DNA of 30,527 nucleotides, taken from contig MHCO01000052.1 in the NCBI GenBank assembly GCA_001816645.1, forward strand, positions 28,159 through 58,685, in the 5' to 3' direction. The stretch is from Candidatus Woykebacteria bacterium GWB1_45_5 (GTDB lineage Bacteria > Patescibacteriota > Microgenomatia > Woykebacterales > RBG-16-39-9b). The notes under the pieces are model-generated. The model was not told the origin of the DNA and did no database searches. It saw only the letters and a list, made by a program, of their open reading frames with translations. The position numbers and the translations under genes were made by a program. Within the stretch, counting starts at the first letter, position 1. Every line of letters starts with the position of its first letter. Below, piece by piece: positions 14,026 to 21,063 of this stretch.

Positions 14026-14280
14026 ATGGTAGGTTATTTCACATATATAATTTTGACTTCAAACGGTAAGTATTACACGGGTCACACAAATAATCTCAGG
14101 AACAGGCTCGATAGACACTTAAAACAACTGGGGGCAAAATTTACAGCTCAAAACAAACCGGGTAAAATTGTTTGGAGTCAGAGGTTTTTGACTGAGACAG
14201 AAGCCGTTAGAAGAGAAAAACAAATTAAGGGTTGGACAAGGGAAAAGAAAGAAAAATTGATAACCAGAGTTTGGGAGTGA
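14026..14280 (+). CDS. GIY-YIG nuclease-domain protein
   Basis: 84 residues, the standard size of the single-domain UPF0213/YhbQ-like GIY-YIG family. The core YFTYIILTSNGKYYTGHTNN carries the two strands (Y-I...YTG replaces YIG), followed by LRNRLDRHL with the catalytic-type Arg, and a Glu in FLTETEAVRREKQIKGWTREKK. Members cut DNA or are of unknown role; many such small genes move with repeats. It sits alone between two tRNA-Ser genes. The start ATG at 14026 is right after the REP-like element; no clear ribosome-binding site. Confidence 0.9.
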   Translation: MVGYFTYIILTSNGKYYTGHTNNLRNRLDRHLKQLGAKFTAQNKPGKIVWSQRFLTETEAVRREKQIKGWTREKKEKLITRVWE

Positions 14281-14292
14281 ACCGCTTAAAGT

Positions 14293-14382
14293 GGAGAGGT
14301 GGCCGAGCGGCTTATGGCGCTGGTCTTGAAAACCAGTGTGGCAGCAATGTCATCGGGGGTTCGAATCCCTCCCTCTCCGCCA
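14293..14382 (+). tRNA. tRNA-Ser (TGA)
   Basis: 90 nt with encoded CCA. Acceptor GGAGAGG/CCTCTCC. Anticodon stem CTGGT/ACCAG, loop CTTGAAA, anticodon TGA (codons UCA and others by wobble). Long variable arm; T-loop TTCGAAT. The 3' 33 bases lie antisense to the end of the comF reading frame. Confidence 0.95.
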
Positions 14383-15054
14383 GACTCCATGTGAACTGGC
14401 TAAAGCCAGCCCCCACACTTTTACTGCTCCACGCCTTTTCAAAGCAGCTGCTGCAGCCTTTATAGTCGCACCGGTGGTCCAGACATCGTCAAAAACTATA
14501 AAACCCTGGCCAGAAATATTTCCCGTTACTCGAAAGGTCCCACTTACTTGTCGAAGTCGTTCTTTTCTGGGCAATTTTGCTTGCGGCTTGGTTTCTTTAG
14601 TCTTCCGTAATATTTCTGGGTTGGAGTTTATTTTTAATCGGCGGGTAATTAATTCTCCCAAAATTTCTGCTTGATTAAAACCTCGCCAATTTTTTCTACC
14701 CGTAGCAAGAGGAATTGGAACCAAGGTAAAAGTACTAAAATCGATCTGGTTTAAAATTTTGGCATCCTTAATGCCGTCCTCTAGCGTACCTACTAAATCC
14801 TTCACAAAGCGGTACTTAAGCTCATGAATAATTTCTTTAATCGGGCTAGAGTAGTCAAAAAGGCAAATTAGACCGTCCAGGGAGAGCTTGCCCTTACAAC
14901 GCTCATGAGTAGTGCCACCAACTGCTCCTTTTAAACAAACTGGGCAAAAAGGACTGGCTTGCCGAATTTTCTTTTTTTCTTTACGGCATAAGTAACTACC
15001 GATTTCGTGGCAGACGACGCAGCGTTTGGGGAAGATCAAATCGAGCAAGCTCAT
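14350..15054 (-). CDS. comF: ComF-family phosphoribosyltransferase-like protein
   Basis: 234 residues from ATG 15054 (MSLLDLIFPKRCVVC). An ATG at 15093 lies inside the tmRNA terminator and is rejected. N-terminal zinc-ribbon cysteines are visible (RCVVCHEIGSYLC, FCPVC). The phosphoribosyltransferase fold follows, with VPIPLATGRKNWRGFNQAEIL and the PRPP-binding loop VFDDVWTTGATIKAAA. ComF proteins assist DNA uptake during natural transformation. The last residues (HGVWRRGRDSNPR) are encoded by the antisense of tRNA-Ser-TGA, so the native stop codon may have been lost and the tail extended; otherwise the gene looks intact. Confidence 0.9.
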   Translation of the reverse strand: MSLLDLIFPKRCVVCHEIGSYLCRKEKKKIRQASPFCPVCLKGAVGGTTHERCKGKLSLDGLICLFDYSSPIKEIIHELKYRFVKDLVGTLEDGIKDAKILNQIDFSTFTLVPIPLATGRKNWRGFNQAEILGELITRRLKINSNPEILRKTKETKPQAKLPRKERLRQVSGTFRVTGNISGQGFIVFDDVWTTGATIKAAAAALKRRGAVKVWGLALASSHGVWRRGRDSNPR

Positions 15055-15083
15055 CTCGCCAATAAAATACCACAAAAGAACGC

Positions 15084-15110
15084 AAAAACCCACTTTTAAA
15101 GTGGGTTTTT
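15084..15110 (-). terminator. Rho-independent terminator of tmRNA
   Basis: Palindrome AAAAACCCACTTT/AAAGTGGGTTTTT with a tiny loop. Read on the minus strand it begins 4 nt after the tmRNA CCA and ends in a U-run. It is symmetrical, so it could also work on the + strand. Confidence 0.85.
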
Positions 15111-15114
15111 ACGG

Positions 15115-15471
15115 TGGTGGAGATGCCCGGCTCTTCCCCGGGGTCCGAAAAGAAAGTTTCTTAGCGATCTACAAGCTTAGCTAGCTAATTGGTTCTCCTT
15201 AAGTTTAGAAGCTAGCGAGATCAACCCAAGGATACGGTCGATAAGATCTGATCTTGGTAAGCCGACCGGTTCTTACCAATATCATCTTGGCTTCTATGAC
15301 ACCTTGCTACCCCCGCCAAGAAAGCGATAGCAAAATGGTCCGATTACGCGTAAACGTATCGGACAGCCAAATCTTTATTGGCGTTTATTGCTTTGATCGA
15401 CTTTTACGGTGATTCGATCAACACCGGCTTGCACTCTAAGTTACTTCTCCCCGTCGAATATATACATCCCC
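15115..15471 (-). ncRNA. ssrA: tmRNA (ssrA)
   Basis: 357 nt. The 5' end GGGGATGTATATATTCGACG and the 3' CATCTCCACCA form the tRNA-like acceptor stem (GGGGATG/CATCTCC with one G-U). TTCGACGG and GTGCAAGCCGG are conserved 5' landmarks. A tag frame GCC AAT AAA GAT ... GCG TAA encodes ANKDLAVRYVYA; its stop lies in the hairpin GTCCGATACG/CGTAATCGGAC, as usual. An in-frame GCA three codons earlier is an alternative resume point. Pseudoknot-like pairings follow (AACCGGTC with the nearby GACCG region). The T-arm stem CCCGG/CCGGG encloses GGAAGAG instead of a TTCRANY-type loop. It rescues stalled ribosomes together with the adjacent smpB product. Confidence 0.93.
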
Positions 15472-15472
15472 C

Positions 15473-15514
15473 TGTTCAGTGAGCAGTAAGCAGAAATCAG
15501 TTAGCAGTAATTTT
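15473..15514. repeat. Simple 'CAGTGAGCAGTAAGCAG' repeat tract
   Basis: Degenerate tandem heptamer-like units (AGTGAGC, AGTAAGC, AGTTAGC, AGTAA) between smpB and ssrA. This low-complexity type is common in candidate-phyla intergenic regions. It lies where an ssrA promoter would be expected, and I see no clear -35/-10. Confidence 0.5.
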
Positions 15515-15521
15515 TAAGGTG

Positions 15522-15989
15522 CTACTTACGCTGCTTTTGCGCTTCAATTTTATCCCTCCTCAACAGAGTACGGGCTTCTTTTTCCTGTTCTCTTCTTTTA
15601 AGCGTCTCCCGCTTATCGTATTTTTTCTTACCTGCTGCTAGAGCGATCTCTATTTTAGCATAATTTCGCTTAAAATACAAACGTGTCGGCACAACTACTA
15701 GATTAGATCCGGAAAGTTTGCCGGCAAGATAATCAAGCTCCTTTTTGTGCAAAAGAAGCTTGCGGTCTCTTCTTGGATCAGCAGGACCACCAACCCCCTT
15801 TTCATAAGGAGCGATGTGAGAATTAAGTAAAACGGCATCGCCATCTCTGATTAAAACATAAGCCTCGTCCAAGGAAACTTTCCCCACCCGAGCTGACTTA
15901 ATCTCATTACCGTTGAGGATGATTCCAGCTTCGAATTTTTCAAAAAGGTTATAATTCCAAGAGGCTTTTTTGTTGATAATCGGTTTCAT
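15522..15989 (-). CDS. smpB: SsrA-binding protein SmpB
   Basis: 155 residues, typical length. SmpB binds the tRNA-like domain of tmRNA and brings it to stalled ribosomes. Family motifs are in order: NKKASWNYNLFEKFEAGIILNGNEIKSAR (the 'N+KA..dY.i.e.yEAGi.L.GtEvKSlR' motif), LDEAYVLI, LLNSHIAPYEKG, RDRKLLLHKKEL and LYFKRNYAKIEIALAAGKKKYDKRETLKRRE. A basic C-terminal tail reaches the mRNA channel. It overlaps the upstream gene by 4 bp and lies 51 bp upstream of ssrA on the same strand. Confidence 0.96.
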   Translation of the reverse strand: MKPIINKKASWNYNLFEKFEAGIILNGNEIKSARVGKVSLDEAYVLIRDGDAVLLNSHIAPYEKGVGGPADPRRDRKLLLHKKELDYLAGKLSGSNLVVVPTRLYFKRNYAKIEIALAAGKKKYDKRETLKRREQEKEARTLLRRDKIEAQKQRK

Positions 15990-17929
15990 TTGAAGCTAAA
16001 TGAATAGATAGTGTTTTCAATTAAAACATAAACAGTCTTGCCAGATTCGTCAACGACAATTGATTTGGCGCCCTTGAGTTTATCATCTTTATAAACGGCA
16101 CCATAATTACCAGTTGCCTTTTCGATAACAAATACCCCACCACTGCCTTTATCAAAAATGTACAAATTTGTCAGGCCTTCCCTTGTATAGACATCAGCTA
16201 CCTCACCAAAACTACTAGGTAGGTTTTTTAATTCAAACTTCTCTCTTTTGCCGGTAAAATATTTGTCGAGGTTATTTTTACTCACCAACCAAATTGCGCC
16301 GTCTACCGCAAAACCGACTGGGGTTTCGGTAGGGGTTTCTACCAAGTAATTTTGCGGACCTACCAGCCCACCACCGGTTGAAGTATACTTCCAGACTTGT
16401 TTAGCTCCTGCGTCTAAAAGATACAGGCTGCCTCGATAGGTATCCGCGGCAGTTAACTTTTGCCATTTTTTGGAAGAATCAACTTGGTCTTTCTCAACCT
16501 TAGTCTGAATATCAATTCGCCAAACTCCTTCTTTGGTTTGGAAATAAAGAAAATCCCCATCATCAGCAATAGTTTGCAGGTCCTTTTTTTCCGAAACCAA
16601 AACCGTCACTTCTTTACTTTTTCGATCTACCCGATAAACTGACCCAGTGCCTGTGTCTAAGACAAAGAGAAAGCCGCTGGTCAGTTTTAATCTTTGGCTG
16701 GCAATCCCGCCTTTTTGGCTGGAAAGATCAACAAAAGTCTCTAAACCCACCTGGTAAACCCGGCTAATTTCCGCAGAAAGGGTCTTGATCTTCTCGCGCA
16801 AACTGGCTACTTTCTGATCTTTCGCTGGAAGTTTCTCTAACTCTTTTTCCGCCTCGCTGATTAGATTAGCGGCGCTTGCTGGATTAACATTCCTCAGGCT
16901 CTCGGCTTCGGATAGCTTTTGTTCGACACTCACAATCACTTTTTCCCGTCTTTCAGCTTCCACCCTCCGACCACGGCTAAATGCGGTGATAAAGACACTT
17001 GCTAACAAAACCACAATCAGAACAGCTGCTATTTCAATGATTCTTTTTCTTTTCCGCGCTTCCTCGTCTCCCAAAACCCCAGGCTCGCGGGGTAGCCACG
17101 GAGACAAAATCAAAAAGGCTACCTTTCGCGAATACTCCTTAACTAAAGGTGCAATCTTGACAAACGTTCCATCAAGCCAAACTTTTAATCTTCGGGAAAA
17201 ATAGAAGTTCAAATTTAACGGCGGCCAATGTAGCGGTAGGCCCCGAGCAAATCCCGACTTGAACCCTTCTTCGACTTCTTCTACTTCATCTAGATCGGCG
17301 ATCAAAACTTCTTTCGTCTTTTCAATCGGCTCTTGGACCGAAAGGCGGAGAGCTAGGGCGGTCCCTTCTTTCTCCCGATATTCGTTTTGCAGATCGGCGG
17401 CAATTTCGGCAAAATCGCCTTTTTCCGCTATCTTACCCAAAGCCCCAAGGTTGATTGTATCTAAGAACGCTTCGTTGGCAAGAAGCACTGTATCTTTGTC
17501 CTCAAGCGCACCGGAGGCTACTTTAGCGAAATCGACCTCTTTTGCGGTTCCTCTCCTCGCAAGAAGCAGACCAACGCTGCCTGTTTTTGCGACGTAAAGA
17601 ACCGAACCCCAAAGGGTCGCTACTAAAATCTCAGCCTGCATCTCCCTGTTTTTCAAAAACTCTTTCAAATGATCTAAAGCTTCTTCCAGGGCCTTTAAAT
17701 TACTACCTACCCCAGTGTAAAAACGGCCCCGAAAAAACTCAAACAACTCTCTATTGATAGGAAGGGCTTTTTCAAGCGATGGGGCTTTTACTTGGCTTAG
17801 GAAAAAGAGGCTGCCACGTGTTTGCTTTAATTTCTCTTCCGTTGGGGTGAATTGAAAAGAAGCAGTGAAACTGTCTGCTGCGTCTTTCCCTTTAATCTCC
17901 GCGGTTTGGGCAAAAAGGGTTTTTTCCAT
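15986..17929 (-). CDS. Membrane protein: N-terminal phosphatase-like domain, one helix, coiled coil, C-terminal beta-propeller-like domain
   Basis: 647 residues, not a family I can name. Residues 1-220 are cytoplasmic; segments such as ILVATLWGSVLYVAKTGSVGLLLARRG and DTVLLANEAFLD resemble a degenerate PP2C/PPM fold ('..GDSRvyl.r.g' and 'd.ilL.TDGl.d'), but the metal-binding Asp residues are not evident, so it is probably inactive. A membrane helix lies near 299-318 (IAAVLIVVLLASVFITAF). A coiled coil follows (about 325-390, EAESLRNVNPASAANLISEAEKELEKL). The last about 250 residues contain repeated propeller-like strands (FLFVLDTGTGSVYRVDRKSKEVTVL, GSLYLLDAGAKQVWKY, NLYIFDKGSGGVFVIEKATGN). Second-last protein-coding gene of the operon, coupled to smpB. 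It may link intracellular signalling to an external sensor. Confidence 0.7.
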   Translation of the reverse strand: MEKTLFAQTAEIKGKDAADSFTASFQFTPTEEKLKQTRGSLFFLSQVKAPSLEKALPINRELFEFFRGRFYTGVGSNLKALEEALDHLKEFLKNREMQAEILVATLWGSVLYVAKTGSVGLLLARRGTAKEVDFAKVASGALEDKDTVLLANEAFLDTINLGALGKIAEKGDFAEIAADLQNEYREKEGTALALRLSVQEPIEKTKEVLIADLDEVEEVEEGFKSGFARGLPLHWPPLNLNFYFSRRLKVWLDGTFVKIAPLVKEYSRKVAFLILSPWLPREPGVLGDEEARKRKRIIEIAAVLIVVLLASVFITAFSRGRRVEAERREKVIVSVEQKLSEAESLRNVNPASAANLISEAEKELEKLPAKDQKVASLREKIKTLSAEISRVYQVGLETFVDLSSQKGGIASQRLKLTSGFLFVLDTGTGSVYRVDRKSKEVTVLVSEKKDLQTIADDGDFLYFQTKEGVWRIDIQTKVEKDQVDSSKKWQKLTAADTYRGSLYLLDAGAKQVWKYTSTGGGLVGPQNYLVETPTETPVGFAVDGAIWLVSKNNLDKYFTGKREKFELKNLPSSFGEVADVYTREGLTNLYIFDKGSGGVFVIEKATGNYGAVYKDDKLKGAKSIVVDESGKTVYVLIENTIYSFSFK

Positions 17930-17944
17930 AGGTTACGTGTCACC

Positions 17945-18196
17945 TTATAACAAAATTGTCAAAATTACAACGGCTAAACCCAGTAAGCTATAAACAAGGT
18001 GGGCTAGGGCAATGTTGTTTAAGAGGCCGGCGCGTGGGGTTTGAATACTACGATTTAAGATCTTTACTTGTTTGTTAACCAGGATAGCAAAAACGCTATA
18101 AATGGCCAGTGCTAATAGTAAAACTACCTGGATCGCCAGATCAAAATTTAGTTTATTTAGAAAGGTGGTTTCCAATTCTGTTGGTTTTAGTTCCAT
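17945..18196 (-). CDS. Small two-helix membrane protein (possibly DUF5657 family)
   Basis: 83 residues. Two hydrophobic helices (about 20-41 LAIQVVLLLALAIYSVFAILV and 62-83 NIALAHLVYSLLGLAVVILTILL) flank a basic loop NKQVKILNRSIQTPRAG. This layout, with 'FAILVNKQVKxxNR', resembles a small candidate-phyla family that I recall as DUF5657; unverified. It sits between the PH-domain protein (4-bp gap) and the phosphatase-like/propeller protein. Confidence 0.65.
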   Translation of the reverse strand: MELKPTELETTFLNKLNFDLAIQVVLLLALAIYSVFAILVNKQVKILNRSIQTPRAGLLNNIALAHLVYSLLGLAVVILTILL

Positions 18197-18199
18197 TTC

Positions 18200-18739
18200 T
18201 TAGAGGCGACCATTTTTAATTTTAGTTATTAACTCTAAAATCTTTCTTTGACTACCTTCTGGGTCGGAAATGGCATAAAACTCAAAGTTGGCCGCAGCCC
18301 CAGCCGTCTGGATATGCAAATCGCCAAAATCAAAAAAATTCTGCAAGATCCCGCTTTTGCTGTAGGTTACATCTTGAATATTACTCAAGGTAGTCTGGGA
18401 GACTCGGCGGTGAAAAAGGCCAAAAAAATCGATATCAACGATCCGCTTATTAGTCAGGATGTAAAGATTGAAGTACCAATGAAGAAACTGTTGAAAGGCT
18501 ACTCCCAATATAATAAGCCACCAGGTAGCTGTAATCAGAAAACCAGAGGTAAAACTAAACGGGTGCTTGATGGTGGCTAAAAAGGCTACCCACCAGATAA
18601 ACAGGGGGAGGATAAGCATAAATAAAGTGGTCAGCACCCAGCCGAGATTGGTCACGAGGTGGGAGCGAAGTAATATCAAAACCTGCTCATCTTTTTCTTC
18701 CCCCTCAAAGAAAACTGGTTCGGCGGCAAATCCTTCCAT
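18200..18739 (-). CDS. Membrane-anchored PH-domain protein (YdbT/bPH2 type)
   Basis: 179 residues. Two helices near 33-52 (LGWVLTTLFMLILPLFIWWV) and 62-85 (FTSGFLITATWWLIILGVAF) anchor a bacterial PH domain. The PH signature is clear: WYFNLYILTNKRIVDIDFFGLFHRRVSQTTLSNIQDVTYSKSGILQNFFDFGDLHIQTAG ('..vTn+Rvi...g.l.r....i.l..I.dv....s.l.r.lgfG.i.i.tAg'). Such proteins are thought to bind lipids or proteins at the membrane, and are common next to envelope genes. It follows the SpoIID gene by 14 bp and precedes the two-helix protein by 3 bp, so it lies mid-operon. Confidence 0.88.
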   Translation of the reverse strand: MEGFAAEPVFFEGEEKDEQVLILLRSHLVTNLGWVLTTLFMLILPLFIWWVAFLATIKHPFSFTSGFLITATWWLIILGVAFQQFLHWYFNLYILTNKRIVDIDFFGLFHRRVSQTTLSNIQDVTYSKSGILQNFFDFGDLHIQTAGAAANFEFYAISDPEGSQRKILELITKIKNGRL

Positions 18740-18753
18740 ATACTTTCATTGTA

Positions 18754-20487
18754 TCAACGGATAATCACATCGTAAAGGTTGGAGTAGAGAACCCTGGTGC
18801 CTGGGCTGCGGAGATTGAAAATAGCCAGAAATTCGGCGCCGCTAAAGGTTAGGGCTGGGTAATTGCTGGAGGTAAATGTCATCGAACTAGTGTGCCCCAC
18901 CCCATCAAAACCAACAAAGATGTTGCCTAAATTACCAACCGAAGGTACCCCCAGGCGGTTTAATTCCCCAATTACTTGAGCGTGGCTCCAACCAACAGCT
19001 CCCAAACAACCATCAGTTGGCGAAAGATATTGGTTGTAAGAAGAGGAACGTTTTGAAAGAATCAGAGCGTCAAAAAGATCAGTTATTTCTTCTTTATTTA
19101 GCCACGGGTAGCCACTATTGCCGCAGGCACCGCCCCAAGGCTTGTGAAACCATGGCGAGTCTTTATCGTAGGCGCCAGCCGGCCAGCTGCCAGCAAAATC
19201 AGCTGTCGCTTGGGCGTACGGTACGTAGCCTCCCCAAACTTCTTGTGAGCTTAAAGTGTAACCACCATCAGTTGAGGAGTACCAAGCAGAAATCGGCGCG
19301 CCACTGTAGGTAGCCACAATCCCACGGGTTTCGGCTACTGCTTGGTGCCAGAGGGCAGCGGCTGGATTGTTCACTTTAGAGGCGTTGTAGACTTGGCAAG
19401 ATTGGGTGGTGCAGATTGCTTGACCTGGATGAGAAGCTAACCAATTTAGGGCGTAGCTGCGAGCAGCCACTGCTTGGGCTTTCTGGGCTTCCAGCGGCCA
19501 GCTTGAAGGCATTTCGGCAATTCCTCTTAAGTAATTATCTTCAAAGGAGATCCAGCCATAACCGGCGACATTGATACTACCCGGTATTGGGTATGGACCA
19601 ACACCAATTCCTCGATAATAGGTGGTTAAAATCGTAACGTAAGATTGCCCGGCATTGGCCCGACCGTAGGCACCGTACTGATTCATTCCGACCCTGTGGG
19701 GGTAGCCATAGGAAGCAACTGCATAGGCCGGTGAAAAGCCTGGGTCGGGTAAGGGAACAGAAGCTGGGACTTGATCACCAATTGTTTGTCCTTGTTGAGA
19801 GGCGGCAAGTCGGGCAGCAATAAGATTCTTTTGCTGCTGCGTTAGGTCTTTCAGCGTCGACTCAATTTTTTTCAGTTGATAAGAAACGGTGTTTTGGCGG
19901 TTGCTTTGATAAGAAAGTTGCCCTTGCAAAGATGCTAATTGGGCGGAAATCGCCGCCGCTGCCTTTTCTAAATCCTCTTTCGCCTTGGCAATTTCGGAGC
20001 GGGTTTTTGCCACCGCTACTACTTCTTCATTGACAACCCCAATCAGATCCTTACTTGTCCCCACTACCCGGTTCTGCAAACCAGACATTTGGGAAAAGCT
20101 GGCAAAACCGCCACTATCAATAAAAAGCTCCAGAGGGCTGTCGCCAGGGTGCTTGTAAAGATGGCGGATTTGCTCGTCGCGAATCTCGGTAATCAGCCGC
20201 AGCTCGTCTTTTCTTTTATTTAAATCTTCATCCACTTTGGCGAGCTCACTGCGAATTGCCGCTACCTGTTTATTGGCTTCGTCTAGCTGCCCTTGAGTAG
20301 TGTAAACTGAACCGGAAAGAGAAGCGATTTGTTTTTTGATTTTATCCAGGGTGGTTTGGTTGGAACTGTATTCTTGATTTTTTTGATCAATTTTCTTCTG
20401 AACATTAAGTAGATCGTCCGCGCGGGCGGAGGAGACAAAAAGGGCGAGAATAAAAAAGGCTAGCAGTATCCGGGCAGCTTTTTTCAT
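18754..20487 (-). CDS. Secreted coiled-coil protein with SpoIID/LytB domain
   Basis: 577 residues. Signal peptide at 1-23 (KKAARILLAFFILALFVSSARA). A long periplasmic-type coiled coil (about 25-240) resembles the hook of PcsB/EnvC peptidoglycan-hydrolase regulators (DLLNVQKKIDQKNQEYSSNQTTLDKIKKQIASL...). A SpoIID/LytB domain follows: GMNQYGAYGRANAGQSYVTILTTYYRGIGV and LRGIAEMPSSWPLEAQKAQAVAARSYALNW, with ISAWYSSTDGGYT and TDGC... SWSHAQVIGELNRLG. SpoIID is a peptidoglycan transglycosylase that strips glycan chains lacking stem peptides; LytB enhances amidases. A role in cell-wall remodelling is likely. First gene of the smpB/ssrA operon; promoter at 20498-20526. Confidence 0.92.
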   Translation of the reverse strand: MKKAARILLAFFILALFVSSARADDLLNVQKKIDQKNQEYSSNQTTLDKIKKQIASLSGSVYTTQGQLDEANKQVAAIRSELAKVDEDLNKRKDELRLITEIRDEQIRHLYKHPGDSPLELFIDSGGFASFSQMSGLQNRVVGTSKDLIGVVNEEVVAVAKTRSEIAKAKEDLEKAAAAISAQLASLQGQLSYQSNRQNTVSYQLKKIESTLKDLTQQQKNLIAARLAASQQGQTIGDQVPASVPLPDPGFSPAYAVASYGYPHRVGMNQYGAYGRANAGQSYVTILTTYYRGIGVGPYPIPGSINVAGYGWISFEDNYLRGIAEMPSSWPLEAQKAQAVAARSYALNWLASHPGQAICTTQSCQVYNASKVNNPAAALWHQAVAETRGIVATYSGAPISAWYSSTDGGYTLSSQEVWGGYVPYAQATADFAGSWPAGAYDKDSPWFHKPWGGACGNSGYPWLNKEEITDLFDALILSKRSSSYNQYLSPTDGCLGAVGWSHAQVIGELNRLGVPSVGNLGNIFVGFDGVGHTSSMTFTSSNYPALTFSGAEFLAIFNLRSPGTRVLYSNLYDVIIR

Positions 20488-20497
20488 TACAAAACTA

Positions 20498-20526
20498 ATT
20501 ATACTTCAATTGAGCAACAGGCTCAA
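20498..20526 (-). promoter_or_regulatory. Promoter of the SpoIID-smpB operon
   Basis: On the minus strand: TTGAGC (20526-20521), a 17-bp spacer, then a perfect TATAAT (20503-20498). Ten bases separate the -10 from the ATG at 20487, so the mRNA is nearly leaderless. Confidence 0.75.
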
Positions 20527-20550
20527 ACCGAAATGTCTTTCTTCGGGAAA

Positions 20551-20699
20551 AGGTTAATTTAGATTGAGTGGAATAGCGTTAGCTATTGCTCAATCGCAGG
20601 TCCCGAGAGTACGTGAATTTCGCGGAGCTAAATTCGCATACGGAGGGGCCTATACTTGAACTTCGCAACTCGCTCAAATAAGGTGGCCGAAATTTACCT
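20551..20699. other. Strongly foldable gene-free region, candidate structured RNA
   Basis: The 320-bp gap 20488-20808 holds no intact gene. Within it, AGGTTAATTT (20551-20560) and AAATTTACCT (20690-20699) can pair at 9 of 10 positions, enclosing two long hairpins. The first (20562-20595) is GATTGAG/CTCAATC with inner AATAGC/GCTATT around GTTA. The second (20598-20651) is AGGTCCC/GGGGCCT with inner GTACGTGAATTT/AAATTCGCATAC (one mismatch) around a 9-nt loop. It matches no RNA family that I recognise, and the strand is uncertain. A mobile palindromic repeat is the main alternative. Confidence 0.45.
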
Positions 20700-20704
20700 G
20701 GAGG

Positions 20705-20812
20705 TTAATCAACTTTTCCCAGTAGTTCAAAATAACGCTCTCGACTCATACCGGCAATTTTGATATTATTCCTGATAATAAAAACTGGGACTTGTTGGTA
20801 AGTGGAAATTAC
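20705..20812 (-). pseudogene. Possible C-terminal remnant of a glutaredoxin-like gene
   Basis: A 35-codon stretch without start codon, in another frame immediately after the HicB-like stop, reads VISTYQQVPVFIIRNNIKIAG followed by MSRERYFELL. 'QVPVFII-x-x-x-x-x-x-G' resembles the cis-Pro strand and C-terminal helix of glutaredoxin/thioredoxin-fold proteins. The N-terminal CxxC part is absent, because upstream this frame lies under the HicB gene. It may be chance. Confidence 0.25.
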
Positions 20813-20991
20813 GAGTCTTCCTTGGCTCCTTCTAAGACAACGTCGATTGCTTCCTTTAGATTACCGCGGGCTGCCGCTTCAGTTGGTCCAGCGGAGGCAA
20901 TATCCAATTCTGGTGAATAGGCAACAAAGGGAGCATCTGTCGCTTCCTTTTCGTAGATTATTTTTACGGTAATTGGTATCGTAGTTCGCAT
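20809..20991 (-). CDS. HicB-like antitoxin, orphan
   Basis: 60 residues. ITVKIIYEKEATDAPFVAYSPELDIASAGPTEAAARGNLKEAIDVVLEGAKEDS follows the HicB partial-RNase-H pattern ('..v.i..e.dg.yvA..PeL.g..s.G.T.eEA..nlkeAi...le'). It lacks the DNA-binding tail of longer HicB proteins. No HicA toxin (about 60 residues with a GSHxxY motif) is present on either side, so it is either solitary or acts with a distant partner. A -10 lies 9 bases before the ATG. Confidence 0.75.
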   Translation of the reverse strand: MRTTIPITVKIIYEKEATDAPFVAYSPELDIASAGPTEAAARGNLKEAIDVVLEGAKEDS

Positions 20992-21000
20992 AGTCTGGCT

Positions 21001-21029
21001 ATAGTAGCAGAAATGCCTACCTAAGTAAA
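21001..21029 (-). promoter_or_regulatory. Putative promoter of the HicB-like gene
   Basis: Minus strand TTTACT (21029-21024), 17 bp, TACTAT (21006-21001), then 9 bases to the ATG at 20991: again a near-leaderless arrangement. Confidence 0.45.
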
Positions 21030-21063
21030 GGTCCGCATTTCACGTAACTCTTTTAAAGTTGCG

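Noticed and set aside
14232..14674. Plus-strand reading frames of 77 and 112 residues across tRNA-Ser and comF
   Set aside because: They run through a tRNA and are antisense to a clear ComF protein.
15055..15093. Longer comF start (MGFCVLLWYFIGE)
   Set aside because: The extension would begin within the tmRNA terminator hairpin; ATG 15054 begins at the conserved family start.
20935..20991. HicB-like protein as a complete toxin-antitoxin system
   Set aside because: No HicA-like reading frame with the GSHxxY motif is found on either side.
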